Of a stretch of DNA of 64,000 nucleotides, positions 47,136 through 60,400 are shown piece after piece. Source of the stretch: Tetranychus cinnabarinus (Eukaryota > Arthropoda > Arachnida > Trombidiformes > Tetranychidae). The notes under the pieces were generated by a model that had not been told where the DNA came from, searched no databases, and saw only the letters and a program-made list of their open reading frames with translations. The translations under genes and the position numbers were made by a program. The DNA is taken from contig WHVY01000007.1 in NCBI GenBank assembly GCA_022266195.1, positions 2,170,001-2,234,000 on the forward strand. The letters are read 5' to 3'. Positions within the stretch are counted from its first letter, which is position 1, and each line of letters starts with the position of its first letter.

Positions 47136-48578
47136 ATGGCTTTTCAAATTGACTTTAAGAGTCAATTGCAAAGTACAATCAACTCTTGGTTGATACTTTG
47201 CCTAACGTTAACCACCTTTACCTCTGGTCAATGGTTATCTGAAACGGATTACATCGCTGGAAAGGTTAATTACACTCGATGTTCACCTCCACCTCCTGAT
47301 CACAGTATTTACGATTATTCAATTAAAGACATTTACCAAGAGAATGACATTTCTCTTGGCGATCATCAGTCAAAGGCCATCTTATTGGTCAATGTGGCAA
47401 CCTACTGAGGTTACACCCACCATTACATTGGAATGAATGCACTTCTCGAACGTTTCGGACACTCATCTTTGGCCATCATTGGTTTCCCTTGCAACCAATT
47501 TGGAATGGTAAGTTGCTCTTTACAATGTTATAATAATTTCATTTGAAAGATTGTCATTAAGTAATTGCAAAAAGTTTGTACTTTGCTTGTCTGTTAGTTG
47601 ATTTATAAATCAAAAAATATGATCAATTTCATCTTTCAATTGATTTCATGCGATTCAGTTTATCATAATTGCGACTTTTTTGTTAACCGATTGAAAGAGG
47701 AATCAGTTGATGACAAAAAACTTGTCACTAAATATGAATTTAGATGAATTAGTAAATCAATTGTTGACAAGAAAATGTGAAAATTGAATGTAAAAACAGT
47801 TTGTCCTTAAAAAAATGGACCCACAAAAAGTTGAAGTTTTTCAATTGAAACACTTGAACAACATTGACAACAATCAAGCATCATGGTTTGTACAAGACAA
47901 TTAACTTTCAATGGCAATCAATTCGGTCCAATAGTTAAGGTAGCCAAACAAGTAAACTGTGAAAAGTCAAAGGTCACTTCATTCAGATGATTTGTACAAT
48001 AACCATTTCGCAATGGTTTAACAATTGTCAATCAGATGAAGTTGCATTTAAATGAGTTCACCAACAAAAGTCATTTTTAACATTTAACAACTCTTTCAAT
48101 TTCATTCCAATCATGGAAGAAGAAATTTCATCGATAATAATTTAATTTTGTCGCTTTTTCACTTCAACAGCAAGAACCAGGATCTGGTGCAAAGGAAATA
48201 CTCAATGGCATCAAACATGTTCGTCCTGGTAAAGGATTTGTCCCTGACTTTAATTTAACCATCAAGATTGACGTCAATGGTGCCGATGAGCATCCATTGT
48301 GGTCATTTTTAAAGCGCTCTTGTCCATCAACAAAGATCAATTTTGCTCGACAGTCATCATTATATTATACACCCTTCCATGAGCGCGATGTCAAATGGAA
48401 TTGGGAAAAATTTTTAATCGAACCCGAAACTGGTTTAGTTTACAAGCGTTACGATGCTTCTGTTGATCCGTATTACATTGCTGATGATATTGAGTATCTT
48501 TTGTCCCGACGATCATCATCATCACAATCACCATCATCAGCCTCTTCATTGACCTCATCAGCTGAAACTATTGATTAA
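47136..48578 (+). CDS. GPx: Secreted selenocysteine glutathione peroxidase (TGA recoded at residue 91)
   Basis: There are two exons, 47136-47507 and 48171-48578 (donor GTAAGT, acceptor TTCAACAG), giving 259 aa. ATG 47136 has good context (CAAAAATGG). Residues about 16-31 are a hydrophobic signal peptide, so the enzyme is likely exported, as in GPx3. The in-frame TGA at 47406-47408 falls exactly at the active-site position: VNVATY-U-GYTHHYIGMNAL matches the family VNVASY-U-G..YI.LN.L. Coding continues after it with GFPCNQFGM, QEPGSGAKEIL, VRPG.GF.P.F, VNG...HPL.SFLK and DVKWNWEKFL. The catalytic tetrad is U91, Q125, W200 and N201; Q125 is the first codon of exon 2. The length between HPL and the W motif matches the tetrameric GPx1/3 type, not the shorter GPx4 type. 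It reduces hydroperoxides with thiols. The Ser-rich C-terminal tail is a lineage extra. A SECIS candidate lies in the 3' UTR. Confidence 0.92.
47406..47408 (+). other. TGA selenocysteine codon of the glutathione peroxidase
   Basis: This in-frame TGA replaces the active-site Cys/Sec codon. Both flanks are well conserved, no other disabling change is seen, and the downstream frame runs to a normal TAA. Recoding to selenocysteine is therefore much more likely than a nonsense mutation. Confidence 0.9.
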
Positions 48579-48756
48579 CCTTTGGTTCCATTTTCAAGGA
48601 ATCAAAGGTTAATCAATTAACACCTTTTTTCAGTTAATATATTTAAAGCCAAATGATAATCATGATTATGTCAATTAACAAGGCAAATTGAGTGAGAAAA
48701 GGTTGTTTGTAATGAAATTTGTTTTTCATTTTTACATTCAATTTCGTCGATTCTTT

Positions 48757-48810
48757 ATGATGAGCAAACCTGAAAAAGCTAATTGTCATTAGTTTGGGTT
48801 TGTTTTGATG
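48757..48810 (+). promoter_or_regulatory. SECIS element (type II-like) in the GPx 3' UTR
   Basis: The 5' core ATGA is at 48757-48760 and the 3' core TGAT at 48806-48809, allowing the G-A/A-G quartet. Between them, GAGCAAACCT (48762-48771) pairs with GGGTTTGTTT (48796-48805): ten continuous pairs, four of them G-U. The apical loop has AAAAA at 48773-48777, 12 bases after ATGA, where SECIS elements need unpaired A's. A mini-stem CTAAT-TGTC-ATTAG (48779-48792) sits in the apex, as in type II. It lies 178 bases after the stop. The helix below the core looks weak by eye, which is the main caveat. Confidence 0.75.
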
Positions 48811-48992
48811 CTTGTTTTCATCAACAGAGTTCAATTCAGAGTAATTGAACATTCTTCCAGTGCATTCATTCCATTCAGTTACTTCTGAAGCTCTGTTTGA
48901 TGGACGATTTTGATGTAAATTGAAGTGAAATGAGAGATGAATTCAATCTTTCAACCTTATATTAAATCAACGATTTGTCCTTTAATTGTCTA

Positions 48993-48998
48993 AATAAA
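48993..48998 (+). promoter_or_regulatory. Candidate GPx polyadenylation signal
   Basis: AATAAA followed by a T-rich stretch, downstream of the SECIS candidate. The SECIS would therefore be included in the mature mRNA. Confidence 0.5.
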
Positions 48999-49019
48999 CT
49001 TTTTTGATTAAATGAAATC

Positions 49020-52000
49020 CTTTCTCTCAAATTCATTGAACGAGCAGATGATCTGCAAATTTATTTATAAAATTACAAATTACTACCAAATTCACATCAT
49101 TAAAACGATTGGACCAAATGTTTAAACATCTCATCTGTGAATTTGAGGGAAAATTTGTGTAGTTGAAGTCATGTTGATTAACCCAAGGCAATTCACGAGG
49201 CCTTGTCTAATTATCAACCATCAACTTAGCTAATTATCAATTCCAATTGAAGACCACAATTGATGCAATTTTGTTGCACTAATTAACCTTTTGGACATCA
49301 AGTTAACCTGTTGATCCGAGATACAATTATATCCCATTGTTGCAATCATCAATCAAAACTGCATGTTTTTAAGCAATTAATTTCAAACAATATCTAAGTA
49401 TGGACCGTTTAAAACAGGTTACATTGTGTACCAAGTTTAGGCACAGTAAATGTTTCAAAAGCTATTCAGACTAAATAAACACAAATGATAACTTTAACAG
49501 TCATTCATTGGAAACCGATTTCTTGACTCTGAGCTCGATACAGAAATGGTAAGTCAACTATCGGCACAAAATAACAATCAGTTAATAGTAGTTTTGCTGA
49601 AGCAACTTCTTTGTAATAATGCAGAGTAACTCAAAGATATTGAGTCAAGATTCATGAGTTCCAATCAGTTGATTAGAATCGCAATTCAATTAAAAGTAAC
49701 ATCAAAAAGCCTTCCTTTTCTGCTTCTTCACTTTTCATTGCTTTTAGTAACTTTTATGATCTGATTCGAGTCTAATAATCACAATTTTTTATTTCTTTGC
49801 TCATAAAACACCAGAAGTTCAATTTTATTATGTTTCAAAAGAGACATTTGCATTGGAATAAACTGATATATTGCGCCTCATTAGTCACTTTATTCAGTGA
49901 AACTCATAAAACTTGCAAGATAAGGTTCAGAAGACTTCAGTCATCGAACATGTTTTGTGAACTTTGCTAAAATCGTTCATAAAAACAGTTACAGCGAAAT
50001 TGCCTGAAAATGAAAACATCTTTTATCATTTGCAACTCTTGAAATCTTTAATTTTAAAGGCAAACCTCAGCAATTCATAATTCAAGCATAATTCAACATT
50101 GAGTTACAATTGAATAGCAATAATAAATGATTCAAGTTTAACCAAGTTACCAACAAACCCAATTACAATTAGAGACAAAAATAAAAACAAATAAACATGC
50201 CTGGTAAGAAGCCATTCATTACAATTAATTCAAGCTATGAATCAATTTAAATTACAATCTAATGATGAAGATAAAAAAAGCAAAAAACAAAACAATTGTG
50301 CCTTAAAGGTATTGTAACTCTGAAATGGCTAATAAATTAAACTCTGGTTTGGGTCATCTTCAACCCTAACAATTTTTTGATGGCAACAGCAGAGCAAAAA
50401 AACTCATATTAACCGTTAACCCTCCTACCTTATTCATATTATCAACAATCTAAACATTATCATTACGATATTGTTATGACCATTATTCTTATCGTACATT
50501 GTGTGCGATAAATTGCTCTTTTCAGGTCAGTTTCTTCTCTCCTACTTCGACTATGCAATTTTGACCATTCCTCTTAAATGGCAATAAATAAACGTTTACA
50601 ACAATCAGAATAATGATGACGCTGATGGTATTTATGATGATTATGATCAATAAAAAATCAGACAATTCTCAATGAACCAAATCTCACATGCCTGAACCAT
50701 TGATAATTTCAACTTGCAATGATTGTAAGACATTGGACAGTGCTCATTGATTATTGATTGCCAATTGTTTAAACAAATCAACAATTAGTGTGAAAAAATA
50801 ATTCATTTCTAGGATTGTTGTTTAACCTAAATTTCGGTTGTTCAATAATAGCACTTCATTTTGATATAATGATAGCAATAAATTTAACCATTGAGATTGT
50901 GATTCAGTGATCAATAGGTAACAATCATGATAGCAATTAGGATTGATTGTTGTCAAATGAATGGATAAGTTGAAACTAGAATTATCAAGTCAATGATTGG
51001 GTTGATGTGGATGATTAAAGTGTATTGATGAAAATGTAATCCAAGAAGCTTTTAAATTTCATTTGCAATAAAAATGGTTGCATTATTCATTATAATTAGT
51101 TTAAATTGTTGACCGTAAATGATTTTTAAATAACTTGAATTGTTTGTGTGTAAGCAACTATTAAATGGCAAGTGAATCAGTTATAATAAAACCTGATAGT
51201 TATTTAAGCTAATTAGTTAGTTAAAGTGAAAAAAGAAACCTTTTTTACTCCTTTTTGTGTATACAAAATGGTATTAAATAGGCAATGATGATCGGCAAAC
51301 AATCAGTAAATTGTTGGGTTGAACTTGATTTAGACTCGGCTTTTCACCTTTATTATACATTTTTTTGTATCGTTTTGCCATCAACTTTGTATTCTCATGA
51401 TGAAATGAGATTCAATTGAGCCTTTGCTTTTGTAATACAATTGGTTAATCAATTGAGACTTTAATAGTAATCATGAGATTTAGATTTATTTATTATTACC
51501 TTTTAATCATTCATTATTCAGTTTAACATTTAGCTTAATCTTGAGGCCATTTCAAGTTGAATACAAAAAATACTTTTGTTTTTGTTTGTTGCTTTGAAAA
51601 ATGATTAAAGTCAACATTTGCAAGACAACAGAAAAACTAATTGAAATGAATTAATTGAGTAAATTAATAAATTCATGATTAGATTCATTTGGTTTGTGTT
51701 GAACCGTTTCTTTACCAAACATAAATATCTCAATAAGTGTTAATTATGTTGTCATAATCAATTGATTAAAGATGCAGGTTGATTGAACACGATTGAATAC
51801 AAACAAGAAGAAAAAGTGTTTCCATTAAAACTCTGGTTAATGGAAGTTTAATTGTGATGGAAACTACAGTTCAAGACAATTAATGATTTGACAAATATAC
51901 ATTTTCTGCAAATTAATTGTCAATTCATGCAAATCATAGAATCCTCAACGGTAATGATGAGAAAAGGAATGTAAATTTAACCAAATCATGTAAATCAATT

Positions 52001-54280
52001 TGATGATACATTGACTTAACCAGGAAAAATCCAAGTCTTCACTCACATAAGGCAACTTTTGATCCAATTTTGGTGAAAAAGATGATTCAAGAGATAAAAA
52101 ATTCATAACGATTGAAATCAAACTCATTCTGAATCATGTTTAATGGTTTCAATTTGAGAAAAAAGCAAAACAATTAAATAACAATCAGTTTGTTCATTGA
52201 AATAACAACATTAATCAAACCTAAAGCTAGCGCCTGCAGCGCTCTCTGGAGTATTTAAATGTAACTATAAAGAGAAGCAACAAATTCAAATCTTTATTTT
52301 GAACCAAAATAGCAAATTGAAAAATTTATTAAATTGTAATTGCTTTGAATTAAACTGGTTTTACTGAATTTTTCTTTGCCATTTTAATAGCAAAATACCT
52401 TGAAATTGAAATGCATTTGTTATTAACAAATTAATAAATGTATTTAACTGATTGACAGTGACAATACATTATTGGTGTGAACAAAATATTAACCTTTAAT
52501 CCAAACAATTTAATAACAATCAACCTACACATTTTAATTCAACACTCATCATTAAATTTTTCAAGGATAGTAAATCTCAACTTCTTAACCACTCAAATGA
52601 CAATAAACTGCGACTAGAATTTTAATTTATACAAAATACAAGTGAATTTAAATGAAACTTGAATGTGATGAAAAGTTGAATCAAGATAATCTCGATAAAA
52701 TCAGCAATTTACTCTAATATGAGTAAATTCAGACAGAATGGCAAGAAGATTATCAAAAGGAAGGATTACAGCTTAAAGGATAAACAAGTAAGGAAGTTAC
52801 AGCCTTTTTCATTGAAAATGTTTGTTAAGCTTCATTTAAAAGTCAATTGATTATAAGATTGAATTGCTTTTAAACAAGCTCATTGATTGACAAAAGACAA
52901 AATATTTATAAATTGAATAACTGAAAACACACAAAGAATGAACGGAAAACGAATTGAATTCAATTGAAAGTTTAATAAAAGCTAGAAGATTATAAATAGT
53001 TATTAAAGATTAATCAATCAACCTGAGTAAACTTCAATGATTTCAGCAATTAATATGATTAATCTGTGAATAAATTTTACGTGTTGTATAAATGCTCAAA
53101 TTGGTTGAAGTTTAATGTTGAAATTAAAGTGAAACTGAAATTGCAATCAATTTAGATTAAAAGCTAAAGTGAGAGCAAAAAATGAGGTTAACAATTAACT
53201 AATTGTTACCATTGTTTAACTCTTTACCGACTAAAAGTGTAACCAATAAATCGATGGTAAAAATAGTTATTTCAAGTGCTATTAGTTTAATGGATGTTAA
53301 TTTACTCAACAATCCACAATCAATGTAATCATCATTTATTGTCTAAAAAAGCATCTCAGCCTTTAACCTCAAGCTTACAAGTCTTTATAAGCCCATTATG
53401 ATTAACCAGCAATTTATTGCAATATTCAACTGTTTCATTCAACTGATCATCATAATCAAAGTTAAATTTAAAAACAAATAGAGAATGACCAGAAAAATGG
53501 TTTTTACTTTGGGTAAAGCTTTTGGTTGGGTTAACCAAAAGACTTAAACTGATTATTACTAGCCAATATTGATATTAATTATCATTATTACTATTAATCA
53601 GTTGAATAGGTTAGGTGAGTGTTGACCGGTTAACGGCAATGGTATTGGGTGCGGTGGTGAAATGAGTCCATTTCAGCTGCTATTGATGAGTTTGATGAAA
53701 TTGATGATTGACCAGATAACGATTGGTGCCGCTACATGATCAAAAATAGGTTTTCATCATCACTTCACTGATAGTTTTTTTTGTAATGAAACTTGCTTTT
53801 AATCATCATTCGCACTTCAATGTTAAACATTTTGTGCCACTTTGCAATCAATTAAATTATTAATGACACAATCAGCATTAAAATCAGTGGTTAAGATTGG
53901 CAATGAATGGAAAACAGTAAATTGATCAAGTTAGCAACTCTAATCAAATTTGATTGATTGGAATAATAATTTTCCATTTTCTATCAAAGACACTGTTTTG
54001 ACATAAACTTGAATAAATATCAAATGATATATAAATCAATCAATCGTTTGCTACATGATACGACAAGTGCGATGCTCGAAATTGATATTAAAGTTTCAAT
54101 TGCAATCCAGGAATCAAATGAGTTAATCTGTGCAAATCAAGTTCAGTTTTATGCTGCATTTAATCATCACCTTACATGTCGACCTGAGTTGCTAATTAAC
54201 CTAGAAGAGACAATAACGATCTTTCTGATCAGTTCAACTTGCTTTTAGTTGAAAAATCTTTGAATAATCATGAAAATCTT
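49020..54280. other. Gene-poor AT-rich region
   Basis: No coding region, RNA gene or mobile element could be supported. Short frames lack domains. A small GC-richer patch with the near-palindrome AGCGCCTGCAGCGCT lies at about 52229-52250 and is otherwise unexplained. Confidence 0.4.
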
Positions 54281-54284
54281 TGCA

Positions 54285-54470
54285 ACAAAACCTCGCAAAG
54301 GTTGCACTCACTAGTAGCTTTGTGGGCTCTAACCAACATAGTTGGGACTCAACGGGAAAGGGTGGACTGGATAAGGTTGCGAGGGTTCATCCAACCTCAG
54401 GACTTTGGCAATAGTTCTTACTCAAGACTTTCTTCTGGGAGAATCTGGAATCTCCAGAAATAGTGTTATT
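54285..54470 (+). other. GC-rich structured island, possible tRNA-derived repeat or degenerate element
   Basis: Positions 54301-54420 are about 51% G+C by count, against roughly 30% around them. AACCTCGCAA (54290-54299) is the inverse of TTGCGAGGGTT (54377-54387). Smaller hairpins are GTTG-GGACT-CAAC and TCTGGA-ATC-TCCAGA. TAGCTTTGTGGG (about 54315) and GGTTCATCCAACC (54384-54396) vaguely resemble polymerase III A and B boxes, though spaced about 70 bases apart rather than tRNA-like. It could be a SINE fragment, an old element or a structured RNA; none is proven. Confidence 0.35.
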
Positions 54471-57400
54471 AAATTGCTTAACCTTTTGCTAAAATAACAA
54501 TTAAAAGCTGAAACATCTTTATTTAATCACAAGCTTGAATCTATTCTTAATCGGGGATTATCAGAGAATCAATTTTGTATGAAAAAGTTGATCATAAATC
54601 ATCTTTGCTGTGAATTTTGTTGAAAAGTTTAAAATGAAAAAGATTTGTAAGATTAAAATGATTGAATTAAGATATGTTGATGAAGAAAGCGGATCAATAT
54701 GGTGATGATGAATTATCTGGTAACAGGAAAAAAGTTCAACTCTAATATAATCATTAAGTTAAGCATATTTGAAAATATTGCTTGAGTTAATCAAGAATCT
54801 TAAAATGGTGCAAAAAAGCTGTTAAATTGTTTAATTAACAGCAACATTACAGATTGTTAATTGTTAAAACACAATCAAGTTAATCTGTGCGATGTTAATT
54901 TTAGCTTTAGTTGATGAAAAAAATGCAAACATAAAACAATTTATCTTTCATATTTCAACCCGAGGCCATCCAAAAGTGGCCTTTTAACGGAGTTAATGTT
55001 CAAAGTGTAAGAAAAAGGCCTTTTGTGTCACAAAAACATCAAAGTTCATTGATTAATGACTACAAACTTTCCTCAAAAAGGTTGCTTATTTACATTATTA
55101 AATTATGTTAGTGATGCTATCAAGAGCAATGGTGAAACACTGAAATGACCCTTTATGACCTTAATAACAATACTAGGTTATACCAAGTTAAGGTGTGTCA
55201 AGGTAAGAAAATTGTGGATGACAATCAATTGCAACAATTTATTTTTAACCTTGCCTACAAAATATTTAACCATCAAGAAACATTGATAATCAGAATAAGG
55301 ATGATTTTTGACAATCAACTGATTGTTAACAAGCTTGACCTTAATTTTGTTTTTCATTTTGTCTTTTTTTCGCTCTCATTTCAGGATAAATTAGATGTTA
55401 ATGTCAACTTGGCTAGATGTTGCGTAGGTTAATTGAGTTGGTTATAATTTAAAGAAAGTTAATTGACAAATTGATTTCTGTTAAGTTCATCACATTCGCT
55501 TTCATGGAGAAACCATGAGATAATTTCAACTGTTGAGTAGTTGAAAGTTTAGATTGGTTTCAATTTAGATTACATTTGCAGATTTCATTTCAATTTTCCG
55601 GTTGATCAAAAAGGTTTTCTGGTTGAAAATAAACACCGAACCTTGAACTACAATCAAATGTACAAGATAGTACTTTGAAGCTTCGAGGTCACATCTTGAC
55701 CATTCTGATATCGAAACAATTTCTGAATTCTGATTTCGTTTTTGCGTTTTCACAAACTATTTGAATCTTGCAAATTGTCAGCACAGCTTTTCATTTTTCA
55801 ACCCAAATGGTAAAACAGATGAAATTCATGATTTCCTTGGAAAACTCATCAAGCTTAAGAATGACAAACTTAAAGCTGATTAACCTTTGATTTTCGAGCT
55901 TCAAAGAATCTAAATATTAATTTTCCTGAATTTTGAATGTTGATTGAAAAATGATTAAAATGGTTATGAATAAAGAACAGCAATTCGTGTCTTAATTTCA
56001 CTAAAAATATGGACATCAAATCAGTCTTATTGTGGTAGCGTTATAAACTCGTAATTAAAAGTTGAATTATAGCTGCAAAACTTAGCCATTGCAGGGATTG
56101 ATGAAAAGTTCAGCAAATAGCTCAAGTTATCAATAGCTGAAAAGATTATATTAATTAAAAGTAAATAAATCAAGTAGCTTTAAACAAAATTGTTATTTTG
56201 ATTGATAACATCAACAGCTTTAGTGAACGGTTAATTGTAACGGGCGGGTAAAAAAAGGGTTTAAACTCAAATTAAATTGTACACTTTGTGTTGTTTAATC
56301 AACTTGTAATGGGCAGAAAAGTTAAAAACCAAACCATAATCAATCTTTTAATCAACCAAACCTAACAAAGTGTATGAAGATGCATCAACTTGTAACATTT
56401 AAAATGTTTCATCAACAATTACATCACAATTTACAAAAAGCGACTCAAAAATTTGTGCTCATCAGAAAACTTTATTAATAGCTTAATGAATGGCTAATAA
56501 TGATTCATGTTGATATAATTTCATGATAATACACATGAGTTTCTAACCAATTCATTTTGACCATCATCATTATTATAATGATTACTTGTAATGATAATTT
56601 TTCATTGATTTACTGTTATTTAACCTTGGCACACCTTTTCAATCTTATTTTTATCAACAAAATTAAGGGTTGATTACAATTTAAATCAACTACAAATATC
56701 TACTTTACAGAAGTTCAACTCAACTGAGTAAACTTACGTAAATTGTGCTAGTTTAATGTAATAATTTGAATGCAAAATTTCAAGGTAACCAGATATTAAT
56801 AAAGGCTAACCTTTATGACCATTCATTAGCAATTAAGGTTCACTTTTCATCTAAATGCATCGATTCTTTAATTAGTTCTTTAACTGATAATTCTGATTAA
56901 TTTTGTGAATAGTTGATGAACAAAGCAACGAAATCGAAGTCATTTGAACGTTGATAAACAATTAGATTATCACTAAAGTGGACCATGAAGTGATGTTATT
57001 GATCAGGATTAGTTTAGTGCAACTGAATGAGCGATTATTAATGAATAGCAATTTAATTAAATAAAATCGTGAGATTTGATTTAATGGACTCGAATTGATT
57101 GCTTTAATTGTCATTTGTCTGAAATGTTTAGGTTGCATTGAGAATGAGAAATTTGTGTAAAATTTTGTTCACCAAAATTGATCAAAATTGGGTTGATTGT
57201 AAAACTCTTAATCAGATGTTTTAAAGTTAACAATGTTCAATTATCCTACAATTGTGATCAAATTAAATCCAAATTATTTGATTAATCACGCAAGTTTTAC
57301 CCTTTATTAACCTGAATTTAATTAGAATACAAAATGCAATATCATTGATGGACAGAGAAAATTTCAGTTTCATTAATTTACTGTTAATCCAGTTCCTCAT

Positions 57401-60400
57401 CATGATTTGATATTTTTTCAGTTCAATCATCTTGGACTGTCGAAAGTTGATTGTCTAGCAATTAAGGATAAATCGTGAGAAAATGTTGACCAGAATTTTT
57501 ACCTTACAATTTAACATGATCAATATTGGATGAAGAAAGTTCTTAACAAGATTCATCAACTTCAGCTATTCATTCACAAATTCATTCAATAAATCATTCA
57601 CAGACTTTAAATTCAGACGATTCAATGTTTGAGTTTCTCTCAGAACTCGCATGGTTTTTTATTTATTTTTCTATTCAATTCAAAAGGTTTGTATTTCAAA
57701 TCGTCATTAAAGTATCAATATCTCTCAATAAACTGATTCATACCGACAAATATGATATACAAATAATATCAATAGTTGTATTGTGTTTCAACCATTTGAT
57801 GGATAAAATCGTTGAATTTATTTTTTTCGTGTTTTATTATCCAGGTAGAGTAAAAATACTTTTCCTGTTCACCTTTTCCTCTAACTATTGATAATAATGG
57901 TAATCTATTTTAATTGTTGTATTGTCATCGTAAGGGCACTCAATAATGACCAAATAACACAATTATGTTACAGTATATTAACCAAAAAATTTACGGTTCC
58001 TTGTTTCATTCATTATTAAATCAGTTGAAAACAGACAAAACAACCTAAAAAAGATTCAAATGGAACCAACAAAACAAACAGTAAAAAGATTGAAATATGG
58101 ATAATATGACATAACAGGAATCAAATCAAGTGATCAACAATGATTAAAATTCTGTGTCGAGACCTCATCATACAACTTTAATAATTCATTCATTGAAAAG
58201 TCAAACATTCAATGAAACTTTCAAATCTAAAACTTTCCCAATTCAAAGCATCAGAATGAGTTGATCAATAAGAGTTTGAACTAACTCATTGGATGAAAAA
58301 GTGAATCCAACAATAATTGATGAATAATGTTCATAGTTTGGCTTCATTTGGGTTCCGCTATTCATACGGAAATGTTGAAACTCGATTAATTCTGAAAATA
58401 CTGACAATCATGAAAAATAATTTGGATTGATATTGGATATTAAGGTATAAACGTTCAAATTAAACAGAATCATAAATATGATAAATAAATAAAGTTCAGC
58501 CGATTTGTTTCATCTGGTTATAACTAATGGATAAACTAAACATTTATTTTTTAAAATTTCTTCAATAATTTGCTAAAGCTTTCAGATATTTGAAATTCCA
58601 TGAGAAATGTTGAAAAATGAAACTCAAGATTTATTATCAAATGATGTCTTCAATTGTTGAATTTCCAACGAAATCGTTGGCACATTTGATGTATCATTTG
58701 ACAAAATTTTGAACGCAAAAGCAATGATATTATGAATGATTAACTATCATAACTACTCATCAGAACAATGATGCTTTGTCTGGATCATTGAAATAAACTC
58801 ATCATGATATTGCCTGTCACTTGGGCTTCCGGTTTTCACACGGAACTATCGTTCAATTAATAATTCAGAAGATGAATAACTCATGGAATGCTTGACATGA
58901 TTTTATAACCAAATTTTCAGTAGTCAAGTAATATGCTGAAAACAAATGTCAAGAATGAGAGATTGAAGATGATAAGATGAGGCAAAGAAATGGATGAATG
59001 AAGATTGTCGCCAATAAAAAGACGCATCGTTTACATGAGGAAGCAATTTTACCATTGATCAATCTTTCGCTGAATTTACGTTTCAATAACTGCTTTTGTT
59101 TTTCATAAACCAACATCTTAATTGAATTTCAAAGAAGTTCATCAAGAAATTCACTTTATTAAACTAACAATTCAGATCTTGCATTATTTTGCAAATAGTT
59201 GACAATTGATTCTTGAACTTAAAAGCTTTTCCAATGTGATTCAGAGAAAGGGTTTTATTATTCAAATTGAATTACTTTTTGAAAAATAGTTTCACTTGGA
59301 AATGAATTTGCATGAAGAAAAAAAAGTTGCAATTAGTTGAGGCAAAATGATTTTGCCTTCAAGCAATACAATCCTATGGCAATGACAACAATTATTGTGA
59401 GTAACAATTAACATTTTTGAGTTTCACATTCAAAAGTAATTCATTGAACTCATGGTTGGGTAAATTTTAACCTTTCAAGTTTTTTCATTACAAATCATGC
59501 TCTAGCTAATTGAATTGAAAAGTTCAAGTTTTCAATGTCCAGGAAAAATCGGTAAAATAGATTAACCTTGATGAGAAAATTTCTGAAACCTCAAATTCTG
59601 AGTTTTCCGAAATAAATGACCACAATTTTAGATTAAAATTACAAAATTTGTAGACCAAAAAGTTATCCTAATTGACTCGATATTAATATACATGAAACTA
59701 TTTGATTACGTGACTAACATCAATAAAAGGTTTCATCAGATTTTGTTACATCGTTTATCAATTTAACCTTTTCCTTTGGACATTTCAAGGTAAATACAGT
59801 CAGTTAAGGCTGTAATATTGACTAAAGAAAGCCTAAATTTAGATTCAAGACGAAAAGTAATGAAAAAATTAATCAAAGTTTCATCATGTTTAACCCATGA
59901 ATTATGTAATAAGTCTACAAAAAATAGAGAAAAGCTTATTAACAAACATGATAATCATTTGAATAAATAGTCATGATGAAAGACCAACATTTAAAGCAAA
60001 GTTTTATCATCAGTTCGATTGAGAAAAGCGTAGATAAACTTTCAGAGTTGTTTGCAAAGCCAAATCAGATAAACAGAGATTCAAATGAAAATTGACCAAA
60101 AAGTGGATCAAGATTTAGGCAACAAAGAAGCTGAAAAAAATGTTTCAAGATTCTGTTGAATTTTATCACGATCGGAAAGTTGAAAAATACTTCATTATAC
60201 ATCTGAAATAAATGAGTTGAGTTTTGATAACAACTATCAGAAGTAGATTTCAGAACTTCATTTATAAACTTTGAAGTTTTCTATTACAATAATATGAACT
60301 TGGAACTTGAAAAAGAGTTGGAACTCACACAAACCAATCTGAACAAAGAAGGATTCTAACAAGTGAAAATCTCTGAAAATCTCTTCCTGAAAATACTCGA

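Noticed and set aside
47406..47408. Reading the GPx TGA as a stop, giving two separate genes or a pseudogene
   Set aside because: The position is exactly the family's Sec site, conservation continues on both sides, splice sites and stop are intact, and a SECIS candidate follows.
48643..48852. 69-residue minus-strand frame after GPx
   Set aside because: It overlaps the GPx 3' UTR and SECIS, has no domain, and its frame is explained by AT-rich chance.
57625..57891. 88-residue hydrophobic plus-strand frame
   Set aside because: It resembles a membrane peptide only by its Phe/Ile/Val content, which AT-rich DNA gives by chance. There is no family match and no splice or polyA context.
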